A DNA stretch of 64,000 nucleotides. It comes from Cacajao melanocephalus (Eukaryota > Chordata > Mammalia > Primates > Pitheciidae). Below the pieces are notes generated by a model. It was not told the origin of the DNA. It saw nothing but the letters and a program-made list of their open reading frames with translations, and ran no database searches. Each line of letters starts with the position of its first letter. Positions within the stretch are counted from its first letter, which is position 1. Shown piece after piece: positions 45,736 to 58,030 of the stretch. The translations under genes and the position numbers were made by a program. The stretch covers positions 1 to 64,000 of the forward strand of contig CAUYLG010047074.1 of the NCBI GenBank assembly GCA_963573385.1, given 5' to 3'.

Positions 45736-46059
45736 GTGTTTATGAAAGCACTGAAAATAATTATTGCTTTACAGTGTATCTATTAAAATTGTTTATTTAC
45801 AGCTATTAGCCATCTAGATAAAAAAAATAGTTGCTCATAAGAATGTTTGTTAAGAAGTCATATTTTTACATCAGATTATATAATGCCAAAACAGTAGAAA
45901 CTGCCCATGCTAAATTCATGGGAGCCTATTGATTTGTATTGAACTCCTACACTAACCCACAATGGAATCACTCCTGCTAAGAGTTCACATCATTAAAGTG
46001 AAACCTGCACTGTTTACTTGTAATATCTCACCTTCTGATAAATCTGGAAAGAAATGATT

Positions 46060-46385
46060 GCCTAATCCCGAAACAAGCCAGTAAAAAATGAAACAAACAA
46101 ACAAAAAGGAGATTTATAGCAATCAATGAAAAAGGGCCCAGTCAATTTGAGCCAGTGATATAAGGATGTCCCTCTGCTTTAACCCCTATAAGGAAAGTAA
46201 TCTGAAGTAACCTTATGTTAACCAGTCTTCCTTTTGCACTATGTTGTTTCTTTGTTACTGTTCAACTTTCCTTAATAAAAAAACAACTGTTTAGCCACGC
46301 ACGTGTAGCATCTGTCTATTTTGTAGACTGGATGCTGCCTGGTTCATGAACAACTAATAAAAACCAATTCGATCTTTAAATTTAA
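46060..46385 (+). mobile_element. Probable old ERV LTR fragment
   Basis: 'agccagtgatataaggatgt' followed by 'cccctataaggaaagtaat', 'gatgctgcctggttcatgaa' and 'actaataaaaaccaattc' resembles the R/U5 side of an old LTR, with the polyadenylation signal aataaa at about 46356. Family not assigned. Confidence 0.45.
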
Positions 46386-46449
46386 ATTTATTGAAATTTT
46401 GTTTTTTTAACACTTAAAATGCAATTAATTAAAGTACCAGTGTTCAAAT

Positions 46450-46530
46450 ACATATTTCTAGATTTTATTAAGTACGTTCAGAGTAAGGTCCAGAAATCTG
46501 CATTTTCAGAAGGACTCTAAGTAATTTATT
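46450..46530 (+). repeat. MER5-like fragment
   Basis: 'aaggtccagaaatctgcatt' followed by 'ttcagaaggactctaag' resembles the MER5 block 'CCCAGGAATCTGCATTTTTAACAAGC'. Weak. Confidence 0.45.
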
Positions 46531-46854
46531 TTTTAACATTTCAAAAAAACTTTATATAATAAAATTAGGCTTAAATGTTTTGTGGGAACATGAAATAATA
46601 TAAAAATTAAGAAAGAAAAAATAAATTGTCAGAAATAAATAAAATTCAAATATAATACTTCATGGAAAATATTTTATTATAATTGGTACATTTTTAATAA
46701 TAATCTGAGATACGTTTGAAATTTGTTTATTTTTATGTTAGGGATTTTCCATTTTTTTTTCTCAATTCTATCTTCAAGCTACCTATGACAATGCTTATAA
46801 AGAAAATAGACTGAAAATAATCTATTTCAGTTTAATACAAATAAACAATTAAAA
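46531..46854. other. Unassigned AT-rich sequence
   Basis: No repeat recognised. Confidence 0.4.
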
Positions 46855-46950
46855 ATGTTTATGAGTGCCTGCCAGTGCTAGTCCCTGATAAGTGCTGAAA
46901 ATATATCAATGATCTGAACAGGCTCTGCCCTCATGGCAATTGCATGGGTT
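46855..46950 (-). repeat. L2 3' end fragment, antisense
   Basis: 'tttatgagtgcctgccagtg' followed by 'gaacaggctctgccctcatgg' fits antisense L2. Confidence 0.65.
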
Positions 46951-46969
46951 AATGACGCTCAAGATTTAA

Positions 46970-47080
46970 TTTGCATTCAAAAAATGTGAAGATCCTGATG
47001 AAGTGTAGATGCTGATTCAGTAGCGTTAGGGTGGAGCCTGAGATTTTGTGTTTCTAATAAATTCATGCTGCTGGTCCCAG
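46970..47080 (+). mobile_element. MER5A hAT-Charlie MITE fragment
   Basis: 'gctgattcagtagcgttagg' followed by 'gtggagcctgagattttgtg', 'tttctaataaattcatgctg' and 'ctggtccca' is the centre and 3' part of MER5A. Confidence 0.85.
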
Positions 47081-50000
47081 ACCAAATTTTCATAATTAAG
47101 ATTCAGAGAATTGAAATATCTGCTCCAACAATTACTGGTATAGGAATTAGAACCCATGTAGTCAGCCATAATCTTTACTGTGAGATTGAACACATTTTAG
47201 AAGGATGAGCTGGGAAATATTTTGTTGGCAATAGTGCCTCATTTTAAGAGTCAGAACAAATTATGTACAAAGGTATCTTTACGAACCATTTAATCAAATT
47301 GTTTTAAAACTGTTTCCCCATACACATCGTAGATGTAGAGTAGATGCCAGACATATTAGTAATCTTCAATAGTCATGTAGTCACCATTTGATTCACAATT
47401 TCTAATATTTTACCACTTCCTGCAGTGAAGAGGAAAAATAATGACATGATCTTTTCTCAATATGTCTATTTATAAATGTGGACTAGTGTGAATCATCAAA
47501 TATTTAATAAAGTTTTTAAATCAATCTTTCTTGTGAGAAAATTGGGGCCTATATTTGTATTTGCATTTTTCACTGAAAGTTAATATCTATCATGTAGAAT
47601 TTTCATAGGCCCAAATGCCACCTATATTTTTAAGATTGATATGCTTGTAATATTTATATAGGTTTTAGTTCAAATAAAATTTTTCTTTAACATTTTATTT
47701 CTGGATAATAAAAAAATGAGAAAATGACAGACTCCTTGTAAGATTTCTCTCACAAGGTAATTTGTATGTTAATTACACCTATTTAACCATTTTATATGTA
47801 TAAATATTTAAAAACAACATGTTATACATGATAAATACATACAAATTTTGTCAATTTAAAAATAAAATTATCTTTAAAAAAAGAATTACCTCACTATTGT
47901 TTGTGAAAACCAAGCAAAAAATCAATCAGCATGCACATGGTAAAGAGAAGCCATAGCCGCAGAGTTCCTGGAGAAAACTCATTAAAAAAGGAGCACAGTG
48001 GGTATGCAGGTCTCTGGTAATGACTGAATTCTTTGGTAGCCCACAAAGTTCTAGTTTGGCCAGAGAGAGTGGTGTGTTGATGATATTTGACTGGTAAGTT
48101 TTCAGAAATTTTGTTAACGGTGGTTAAGCACAAACATTGTTAAAACTTAATAATGTTATAAAAACTTGGTTATAAAAACTGTAATAAAATTTTTAAATGC
48201 AAACATAACAAATACACAAAATTCATTACTTCCTAATCATCCTACTACATTTTATTGTTATCTTTGTTTTTGGGGTTATTTATGTCTCTTATATCTCTAT
48301 GGTAGAAATACTATGTAATTATGTGTTACTAAGTATCTCTTCTCAGTTCTATATTCAGTGATTTCATGTCGGTAGATCGAAATCAGCCTTAATGAGAATA
48401 TGTACACCATAGAAATTGGCACCATACATTAAAAATCAAACATTTATATGCACACCATTTTCCAGATATCACATTTTAGAAGAAAGGGCTCCAATCCTAG
48501 AGTTATGGGAACTTTGAACTACAGGATTTAGGGGTGTATTAGCCCTCCTCTGGTATGATCAGGGGCCATGATATAATCAAACATGGTACGGCAGAGCCTT
48601 GGATATAGTTGTACCCTAGGATTTCAGCATTCAGGATTCTAGACAGTAGCTACCAGCTTACTTTCCTGATAAGTAGGGCTGCCACTAACCTTGCAGTTGA
48701 ATAGGTTCAACTGTATTACACACGACTCAGTAACTGGGGCTTTGCATAAGCAGAATTCTTTTTCTGCTTTAATAACTTTATCACTCTAAGTCTTTAAAAA
48801 TATATGTCTTTTTACTCAAATAGATAAAATATATTATAAAATGTCAGAGATGAGAATCATTTTTCAAAAGTATGCTTAACACAATGTAACACATTCGAGA
48901 CCTCTTTGAAAGTCATAAATTTTAATGCATTTTATACGAATTTTAAAAATACTTTGGCATTTTATATTTAATTTCTATTATGTGCTATCTCAGTATAAGA
49001 AGAAATGTATACTATCATACAATGCTTCTTTATTCTTGTGTGTGTGGATGTTTTTTTTAATCCTTCCTTTGATAATACATCATAGATGTTTACCTGACTA
49101 GAATGGTTAAAATGAGCTTTCTGGGTGTCTACTCATCTTATCTTTTTATGACTTTATGAGTTGTTAAGGATTATTAATACAATCAGTCTATAAAATGAAG
49201 TTGACTACAGTGTAGAAGAGAAGAAAAAACTTATTTTTTTGAACACTTTGATTCCTTTGAACAGATGGAATCACTCTGGAGTCCATAAATACATCCCCTG
49301 CACTACTAGAGGAAAACTGATCTCATCATTTCAATTCACATCTCATGTATTGGAAATTATAACATATGATGAAAATTTGAAATATAATTGAAATACTTAT
49401 CAATGCTTATTAAGATCTTATAAAGTGACTATTATTGAGTAGAATGTTTTGTTTAAAACCAAAAGAAAGAATTGTCTTTAAGGATTTCTTTTAAAAAAAT
49501 ACTTTCAAGGAATCAACTTCAATTCTGTTTATATTTCCTTTTCATTTTAAACTACATCAGCATTAGCTACTCTCCAATTCATTCAAGGGAAGTAACAAAT
49601 TCTATGCAATAAGAATGTTAATTTTCTCATATTGTTGCTAGCATCTATTTGTAGGAAGATGTTATTGATGTTTTTCTAATCACAAAAAAAGGAAAATCTG
49701 CAAAAGTACCAGTATTTCTTTTCAAAGGAAGTTGAACGCTATGTGCATTTGTGCAGTTCCTTGAGTAATCATTCTTAAAGGGACAACATTTTTATCTATG
49801 AGACCTGCATGAAATAATAGTATGAGAAGTAATGGGCAAAATGATGGAAAAGGAATATATGGCAACACTAAAAAAAGTAAGGAAGGAAAAACACATAGGA
49901 GGAAGAAAAGAAAGAGTAAAGACGGGAAGGAGGGAAGGAAGAAAAAATGATGAAAGGGAAAAAAGGCTGGTTAGAGAATATCAGTGGAAATTTAAGTACA

Positions 50001-50794
50001 AAAATATTAGATTAAAACTTTATTTCTAATTATTCAATAGGCGTTTGGTACAGAACCTAATTCTCTTCCAGAGAAATTTAAACACTAGGGTGGGATTGGG
50101 AATGTTGTGGGGTAGGAATCAGGACACCTCCCTCTACCTGCCCATCACTGATTTCCTCCCTTATCTATCACATATTCACTCTGAGACCTTGGACACATTT
50201 TTAACTTTGTTTTCTTCTGGATATTATTGTCTAGATTTAAGTAAAATTTTATCTGTAAAACATTTAAAAATATAAAACACCATTCAACTGTCAGGTATAA
50301 TGTATTAATAATCATTAATAAAATAGGTACTTCTGGTTTAATAAGTAAACAAAGCTTGCTAAGAGTCATATCATCTGAGTTATAGTATGCCTTTATCTCT
50401 TCGTTTTGTATAATCTTGGGTAAGTTTTTACCATTTTCCATGGTTATCTTTAAGGTGCTAAATTGTTAATGGATTTAAAGAAACAAATAAAACTTAGGCT
50501 GTGAATGAGCTCTGAAATCCATGTACTGCTAAACAAATACAGGATGGTAAAATGGTGGTGTTTTGTGGCTATTATCTACTTTTGAAACCAAACTGCTAAT
50601 TTTTTCATTAAAATGTAATTTTAGTAGAATAAAATAAATTGAACATAAAAATGGTTACATATACACAGCTAACAATCTGATGGTTTCTTTATTTATGTAA
50701 AAGAAATTTAGAATCTCAGAAATTTACCTTTAACACTCCTATTGTTTGTGTAAGACAATCTGTTTATGTTTCAATAAGAATAGTGCAACCCACG
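47081..50794. other. Unassigned AT-rich sequence
   Basis: About 3.7 kb without a recognised interspersed repeat. The only notable composition is the purine tract at 49880-49970. Short frames (47894-48133 minus, 49832-50275 plus, 50145-50441 minus) show no known domain. Confidence 0.4.
49880..49970 (+). repeat. Purine-rich (GA-rich) low-complexity tract
   Basis: Dominated by A and G (aaggaagg, gggaaggagggaaggaag) with few pyrimidines. It can form a triplex-prone mirror structure only in short segments. The lysine/arginine-rich translation of the 65-codon frame here is a consequence of composition. Confidence 0.85.
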
Positions 50795-50895
50795 GTGGAG
50801 AAATTGTGTGGCCAAGGATTCACAGAGCCAGAGCTATACCTCAGGACTCCTACCTTTGAGTCACAATACTCTTCCTACTGCATCAGGATGCCTCT
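50795..50895 (-). repeat. MIR-like SINE fragment, antisense
   Basis: 'gtggccaaggattcacagag' followed by 'ccagagctatacctcagga' and 'actcttcctactgcatcagg' fits the antisense MIR core-to-head region. Confidence 0.6.
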
Positions 50896-52179
50896 ACTCT
50901 TTAGTACATAGATTAGCTGTCAAACAACGAAAAGTCTTTTGTCATATTTGGATTAAAGCAGCCACGATGTGGCTTGGAATGAATCAGCCGACATAAGGTG
51001 GAATCATCTGTGAAAAGAAAGAGGTCATTATTGGCTATTTCTGTGAGGTAGCTTGAAAAGAGGAGGGGAAGAGTGTCACACTCTGCATGGATCCTTGAAG
51101 TTTTTCAGGATAACACTCCATTAACAATGACAAGTTGCCATCTGTTAGTGAACTCTTCCAGAAGAGAGCGAAAGCTACCCAGGAACATTTTGCTAAAGTC
51201 AAACTGGTTTTCCAAATCCAGCCCTTGGTTTTGTTTTATGTGCCAACAGACATTTATGGTCACTGGGAAACTTTCTCAGTGAACTGGAGAAGTGTCAAGG
51301 AGTAAATTACAAGTATTTCTAAATTATAAACTGCTACTTGAAAGAAGCTGTCAATTATTTTGCTCATAAAGAAGTCATTTAATTGTGTTTTAATAACTTT
51401 TTCTGTAAGTTTATCTAGCAATACAGTTTTTTCATTATTCTCTCCCGAACTGTATATTTTGTAGGAAGTGGTATGAAGCTGCACCTGGGAAAAAAATGAA
51501 ACTGACTAGTTTATGTATTCACCTTAAATTGCATCTCTTTCGGATTTCCTGATAAAGATGGAGGAAATATTGAGCAGTAAATCATGGCTACCCCTCCATT
51601 TCATGCATGCTAAATTTGAGAAATGTCAGGAAATGAAATATTTTCACCTTAGCATATTGACAGGTTAGAAGACATATAAATCTTTTATTAAATAATACAT
51701 TTGTTTGCATGTGGTTTTTATAAAACACAACTAAATATATAGTATGTTTATCATTTTGTTATTTCAAAAGACACAGAAATTTGGGGTTATTTATATAAAC
51801 AATAAGGGCTTATTTGTGTAAGAATACATTTTATATTTAAAATAGTAGTAGCTAGATAGCAAGAATAGTGATAGTACCAAAAAAAATGTAACCCTGAATG
51901 TATTGAAAGTATCGAATTTTAACTAACCCATGGAAAACATTGATCATTAGGAAAGGTCTCCACCCCCTCATGTTCTGGGAAACAGCGCACTGAAAAGAAT
52001 CACCCTCACCATATGACTTATATAAGACTGAAGGATGCCCTTCTTGTGTATCTATGACCAGGACAGCGGCCTTCTACATTTCCATTCCTTTTTCTCATTA
52101 ATGATTAGATGAACTGCTTGATCCCAGTGATCAACTGGGACAAATGCTTGTTAACCAAACTTTGGCTAAAATTATCTCT
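50896..52179. other. Unassigned sequence
   Basis: No repeat recognised up to about 51950. 51950-52179 may be the 5' side of the LTR-like block that follows. Confidence 0.4.
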
Positions 52180-52545
52180 TTTTCAGTGTCCCTGAACTTT
52201 CAGCCACTCACAGAATGAGGAGCATACAACCTCTGCTTAAACAGTCACCTCCCTTTAGCAATAGGCTGGCCAGGGTAAAACAGTCTCTGATTTACTAGCG
52301 GATCAAGCCATCAGATGATCTCACTTGCCCACACCCCTTTCCTTCTAGCCTGTTTTACTCCTCCTTATGAAAGAAACACTTTTTTTTTTTTTTTTTAGTG
52401 GGGGGCATAACCCTTCAGATGCTAGCAGAGCTTATGGTCAAAGCATGTTCTCCCTATGGCAGTAGTTCCTCCTCCTTGACCATTGCAACAGTTCCTTTGC
52501 CCTCTTTTGTGTAATAATCCAGTACTTTTTCTAAAGTATTTTTTT
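52180..52545 (+). mobile_element. Probable ERV1-type LTR fragment
   Basis: 'cagtcacctccctttagcaa' followed by 'taggctggccagggtaaaac', 'cacacccctttccttctagc', a T17 run (52380-52396), 'gtcaaagcatgttctcccta' and 'ccattgcaacagttcctttg' then 'gtaataatcc' resembles the U3/R end of MER4/MER61-type LTRs. Family uncertain. The T17 run is an expansion at the expected TATA/R region. Confidence 0.45.
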
Positions 52546-53495
52546 ACTAAGTCTGAATTTGATTTTTATTTGTCAATAAAATGCAAGGAATATAAATCCC
52601 TTACAGAGGGCTTTGGGCAGTGACACATTGACAATGTTTTTGACTATTTATTATCACTAAATTTTGCCCCCAAAGACTGAAACAAATGCTAACCATGGTC
52701 ATCTCCAAAATTTTACTAACCATTTTCATGTCGTCATTACTACAGTGGCAGTGCCTTTTCTGTGATCATTTTGCCATTCTTAATGAAGGACTTACTAATG
52801 TTCACCTATGATCCAGTAAATGTTTAACTTTTAACAAACACTCATAGAGAATAGAGCAAAAGTTATATTTATAATTTTTATTCACAGTAGGTGATATACA
52901 ATGTATGGTTTTGTCTAATTACATATTTTAACACTTCATGTAATTTCTCTGAATAAATTTTTTAAAATACAAATTTTTAAAAAGCACTTATTCAGAGCGA
53001 TCCAAAAGAACACGTGGGGTAAGGTGTTTCACATCTTGACTTAATTGGACACTGTACTTGTAAGAAATGTTTTCTCTGCAAATTAACAATTAATTGCAGA
53101 CAAGCCACTTTAAAAGGAAAAAAAAATCTTGTGACACCAGTTTACTGGAAAGCAATGAGAGAGCATGCTCTTTAGTCTCCACACTGTGTTAATTAATAAA
53201 TCAATTTAAAAATCAAAGAATGTGCATATAATGATCAACCATTTTTAAATAAGTGGGTTTTAATATGCTTCATGTTTCTGCTTTTCAAGCTTTATCTGAT
53301 TTGTTTGTGCTTGCTTTCACAATTTGTCATGGTCTGATTGAGTTTTACAACTATTCTCTAAGGTAGCTGCTATGCCACAAAATTGATGTTCTTAGAGAAT
53401 TTAATGAGAAGGTGCTAAATTTTAATATCAAGATTACTGGTGGAACTAATAATGGTCAGACCAAGGACCAGCCCTCATGGGCTATGAATGCAATT
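52546..53495. other. Unassigned AT-rich sequence
   Basis: No repeat recognised. Confidence 0.4.
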
Positions 53496-53540
53496 CATAT
53501 ATATATATATATATGTGTGTGTGTATGTGTGTGTGTGTGC
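53496..53540. repeat. (AT)n(GT)n compound microsatellite
   Basis: Forty-five bases of unbroken pyrimidine-purine alternation: about 11 AT units followed by GT units with one TA interruption. Confidence 0.96.
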
Positions 53541-55594
53541 TTTAAGCACTTACTAGTATCCAGCACTGTTCCTCTGTGAATTAACTGTGGGAGAGTGGTT
53601 CAAGCAAAAAGCAATAGTCCATTATAACCAATGCATTTAATTCCCTGTATCCCCACATGTAAAACTTTGGGGAAGTTTTCTGAGGTAAGAGGATAATAAT
53701 GGAAATTGCAGAAGAAGTGTTGGTTATCTGCCTGAATTATAAGGCTGCCTAGGTGTGGGAAGGAGGATTCTACTATGTTACATACTGATCCAGCTAACCT
53801 TGCCTTTCAAATTCTTGCTATCTGACTTGCTCACTGACAATCTGCTTATTTTCTGCTTGGGTAGACTTCTCAGCTTAGCTCTTGTTCCTGCTGCTCAGGG
53901 CTTGACCCCCATCTCCTGCCCAAATATACACAGTTGCCTGTATTCCTGCTCTGGTCCTCATTCTACAGAGCTCCAGAATATAGTTCCACCTTCCCAGCAT
54001 CCTGCTCCTGTTAATGCATAAGCTTCTGTCAAGTTTGCTTCCTTACTTCAGATCATATTGTGAAGCTGACCTTATTCCTTTTAAACTCTGCTATTAAGTT
54101 GATTAGAAAATGATTTGCATATACAGTACTTTCTCAACTACTTTGCTAAACATCTTGTAGATAGCCAAATCACTGTGTCTAACTGGACCCATGTTCTCCT
54201 GGAATTCTGGCTGGCCATTGCTTTCCTTGTCTCTTTCTTCCTGTCATATTCTTTGATGTGCTGTCTGACAGGTTTTCAAGTTTTAAAATATAATATTCTT
54301 AGCCCACAAATATTACGTAATTTTCTGAAATGTGAAAGTTGGTAGTCTTGGGAAATTTATAACTTTTAAATAATTACATAAAGAATGAACTTTCAAAGAT
54401 AATACAATAATTTCTACTCATCTAATTTTTTTAGCATATGCAGTTGATTTCTATTATTGTGAGCAATTTGCTCTTATGACTATAACATGGAAAACAATAA
54501 TTAATTGAAGTCATAATTGTTGTTTTATTTACTCTAATTATTAAAAATTCTCTTTGAAACTTGAGACTATATAGTCTTCTACTTAACCTAAGAGAATTAA
54601 AACTAGATGAGTTTTACATCCTTACCCAATCATAAAATGTGTAGATATAATTTATTTTAAAAAACTTCTTTCAGAATCAGCAGCATCCAATAATTGTATA
54701 AATATATTACATGTAGATACATATTTCCTATATATGTATAGGATTATGTCTTGGGACTTTTAGTGTGTTTCAACAATGGCCGAGCACATGCTATGCTCAA
54801 AGCATCCACATAAAAATTTGGGATCTTACTTGATACTATGCCAACTTTTATGGTGGCCTTTCATTCTGTTTATTTCAAAATGCTAGTCCCTCTCCACTGG
54901 CCTTTGTAATGACTCGTATCTCATCTGAGGCCAGAAAGCATGCTGAGCAGCTTCTAACAAAGTGAGACCAAGGTTGTTTCACAATCAGCTCTGCAGGAAG
55001 GACTGTATGAAGTTTAGCTATATCCTCCCCTAGAGTCAGCTCTAAGCCTTCACATTACTAATGAGCTCAGTTTTCACCAGCATGCAAAATGCTCTGCCGC
55101 TGTTTCACATTGTTGGCTTCTTTGTTAACTTATAAGTTTCTGTGAATTCTTTATTTTTTTTCCTGCAAATGCTTTGGAGTCTTCTGTGATGCTGAGGATT
55201 TTCCAAAATCAATGAAGTATATAATTCAAAAATCCTCTATTTCAAATTTTGCTTTCCTTTTTTTTCTTTTGGGTGACATATCATGTTGAAAAGATTACTT
55301 TATATTTACTTTAACACTCTTACAAAACAAGTACACCTGACAAGAAAAGTGAGGTTTGATTTTCTTTTACAAACAATGACTTCTTATTGTTTAACATAAA
55401 TTGGAATCTCTCAGTCCTTTCTAACCAAGTAGGGTATTCTTCTCACTGATTTAAAAAAAAAAAAAAAGTTTATTTTTTACATTAGGTAGTTGATTCTTTC
55501 ATACACTGATTCTCTTTAGGGTTTTTAATTCTATAAGTTTATATTGATATTCTGTTTCTAGTTTTTCATTACTATTATTTCTATTTTCATTTAT
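53541..55594. other. Unassigned sequence
   Basis: No recognised repeat. Includes the frames 53755-54021 (88 codons) and 54115-54345 (76 codons), neither with a known domain, and an A15 run at about 55452-55466. Confidence 0.4.
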
Positions 55595-56122
55595 TTATTC
55601 CATGGATGTTTAGTGTATGCACTAAGCTACATAGTTTCTTGGCACCATTGATATACCATAGAACAAAACAGATATATCCCCCATTCCGCCCTGGCACTTA
55701 CATTCAGAGAAATGGTGTGGGGAGACCAAGGAAGATAAATAATAAATTAAATCTAGAGTAAGAGAGCAATAAGTTAATACATAACAAGTTATGTATTAAA
55801 GGCCTTAAAAAAAAAGCCTTCCATTTTGAATAGTGGCCAAAGATGGCTTTTTTGAGAAACAAATATTTGATTAAAAATCAAAAGAAAATGTGGGAGAAGC
55901 ATGCAAATATCTGAAAGAAAAGAATTCCAAGCAAAGGAAACAGAAAATAGAAATGTACTCAGGCAGGAGCATGCCTGATGTATCTCAGAACATCAAGAAC
56001 TCCAGTAGAGTTGAAGCAGAGTAGTAGATTTGAGTGGAGAAAGGATGCTGGGGCAGGGAGGATCATTAAGGAGACTTCTACAGTCATCCAAGTGAGAAAT
56101 GGCATGAGCTTGGATAAAGATA
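55595..56122 (-). repeat. L2 LINE fragment, antisense (left part)
   Basis: 'tttattccatggatgtttag' (antisense 3' end), 'ccctggcacttacattcaga', 'gaattccaagcaaaggaaac' and 'caggcaggagcatgcctgat' are antisense L2 in the right order. It is interrupted by the MST LTR at 56123. Overlapping frames at 55959-56259 on both strands are not genes. Confidence 0.82.
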
Positions 56123-56822
56123 TGATATTGTTTGAATATATGTCCCTGCCAAATCTCATGCTGAATCGTAATCCCCAGTGTTGGCAAAGGGGCCTGGTGG
56201 GAGGTGATTGGATCATGGGGGCAGATTTCCCCCCTTACTGTTCTCATAATAATGACTGAGTTCTCAGATCTGGTTAATAGTGTATAGTACCTCCCACTTC
56301 ACTCTCTTTCACCTGCTCCGACTATGTAGGACGTCTTTGCTTCCCCTTCCACCGTGATTGAAAGTTTCCTGCAGCCTCCCCAGCCATGCTTTCTGTACAG
56401 CCTGTAAGACCTAATGACCTGTGAGCTAATTAAATCTCTTTTCTTTATACATTACCCAGTTTCAGATTCAGATATTTCTTTTTTTTTTTTTTTTTTTTTT
56501 TTTAGAAAGAGTCTAATTATGTCGCCAGGCGCCAGGTTTGAGTGCAGTGGCGCAATCGCTGCTCACTGCAACCTCCGCTTCCCGAGTTCAAGTAATTCTC
56601 CTGCCTCAGCCTGCCAAGTAGCTGAGACTTCACGCCACCACACCCAGCTAATTTTTGTATTTTTAGTAGAGGCGGAGTTTCACCATGTTGGCCAGGATGG
56701 TCTTGATCTCTTGACCTCGTTATCCGCCCACCTCGGCCTCCCAAAGTGTTGGGATTACAGGCGTGAGCCACCGCGTCCGGCACAGATACTTCTTTATAGC
56801 AATGTGAGAGTGGACTAATACA
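56123..56822 (+). mobile_element. MST/THE1-like LTR split by AluY
   Basis: 'tgatattgtttgaatatat', 'tgctgaatcgtaatcccca', 'gggaggtgattggatcatgg', 'cctccccagccatgc' and 'gagctaattaaatctctttt' precede the Alu. 'tatagcaatgtgagagtgg' and 'actaataca' follow it. The LTR is complete when the Alu is removed. It sits in L2. Confidence 0.92.
56481..56782 (-). repeat. AluY-like SINE, antisense
   Basis: T-run of about 23, then antisense Alu to 'ccaccgcgtccgg'. 'aggatggtcttgatctcttg' followed by 'acctcgttatccgccc' carries AluY-type diagnostic bases. A target duplication, cagatatttctt (56469-56480) and cagatacttctt (56783-56794), flanks it. A deletion of several bases lies near 56628-56640. The 134-codon plus frame (56414-56818) and 108-codon minus frame here are LTR/Alu readings, not genes. 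Confidence 0.93.
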
Positions 56823-56880
56823 GGGTGGTGGTACAGGAGACATGAAATAAACAGGATGGCAAATAACTGAGATGGGACAG
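56823..56880 (-). repeat. L2 LINE, continuation after LTR
   Basis: 'gggtggtggtacaggaga' followed by 'gatggc' matches antisense L2 in register with 56100-56122, so the LTR inserted into this L2. Confidence 0.6.
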
Positions 56881-57869
56881 AAAAATACTGTTTTAAACTG
56901 GGCAGTAAATTAGAACTTGGGTGAAGGAGAATGAGATTTTGATATCTGTTCTAAGATCTATTTCCAAATCTCATTTTGCACTAAGCAAACCTTTCTGTAG
57001 CTGATGATCTTTTAATGTCTCTGCAATATGCTGAAATTTCTAACAAAGCAATTCCAAATGCAAAATCTCCTCATGAAACTATTTATTCATCTATACCACT
57101 GTAATTATACTCAGTTTACATCATATATCAAAGGTTGTTCCTCTATTTCTCTCATTTGTATGAATTAATAACCTATTTAAATAGATTTAGGAATATGTTC
57201 TAAAAAATACTTTTCAACTTCCTGTCTCAGGCTATTTATATTAATTGTTTAAATCTAGTAAACATTGAATATTTCTAAAAAAATTTGTTTGCAATGTATT
57301 CACTACTAGGAATAAGACTACAACACTTTCAGACTTTCTGTCAAATCACAAAATCATCCATAAATAACAAAAAACAAAATCATTTATCATATAAGATGAA
57401 AGTGCTAAAGACCAAGGAACAAAATCTAATGAATATGTGTGTGTATGTTTGTGTAATCACGGTGAGTTGTAGTCTTCCAATTCATGAAATAAACATGTCT
57501 TTATATAAACTATCACTTAAAGCTTTCAATTCATTGTTATATTGTCATTGGTTTTTGAAAAATCACTTAATTCCATTTTGGGACTTTTAAGAAAAGAAAT
57601 AATTTTTCCTGAAACATAAATATTATCATGCATCAGTTTTATGTGTCATCTAGATAGAAATATGCGAATTCAATAGAAATTTTTCTTTAATCTCCTGGGG
57701 ATTAGCAGTAAAATACTGCAGAACAGCACTTCCTATGTACCTAAAGGCTTGTAGTTAAACTCCAAACACTTCACTGACTCATTTCCTACATTATACTTTC
57801 AATGGCATTAGAAATTAAATATTAAAAATAAAAAAACTGTACTAGCTAAATGGTCTTAATATTTAATTA
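56881..57869. other. Unassigned AT-rich sequence
   Basis: No repeat recognised. The 101-codon frame at 57285-57590 has no known domain. Confidence 0.4.
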
Positions 57870-58030
57870 TTCATCAAAATCACCTGGAGGGCGTTTTCAC
57901 ATGTAAATTTCTATGCTTTCTCCTCTGGAGTTGCTGATTCAATACATTGAGAAGAGGCACAAAAGTTTGCATTTCCAGGTGATACTGATGCTGAAGGTAT
58001 GGGGATTGCACTTTGAGAACCACTATATTA
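57870..58030 (+). mobile_element. MER5A hAT-Charlie MITE
   Basis: 'catcaaaatcacctggaggg', 'gagttgctgattcaataca', 'gtttgcatttccaggtgata' and 'gcactttgagaaccacta' are MER5A landmarks in order. The 3' terminal inverted repeat is preserved. Confidence 0.9.

Noticed and set aside
49832..50029. A 65-codon lysine/arginine-rich frame
   Set aside because: A consequence of a GA-rich low-complexity tract.
53755..54021. An 88-codon frame with a hydrophobic start that could look like a signal peptide
   Set aside because: No recognisable family, no promoter or splice context, and frames of this size are expected by chance here.
56414..56818. A 134-codon plus-strand frame, one of the longest in the window
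   Set aside because: It runs through LTR sequence, a poly-T tail and an antisense AluY, and its translation is the usual Alu-type peptide.
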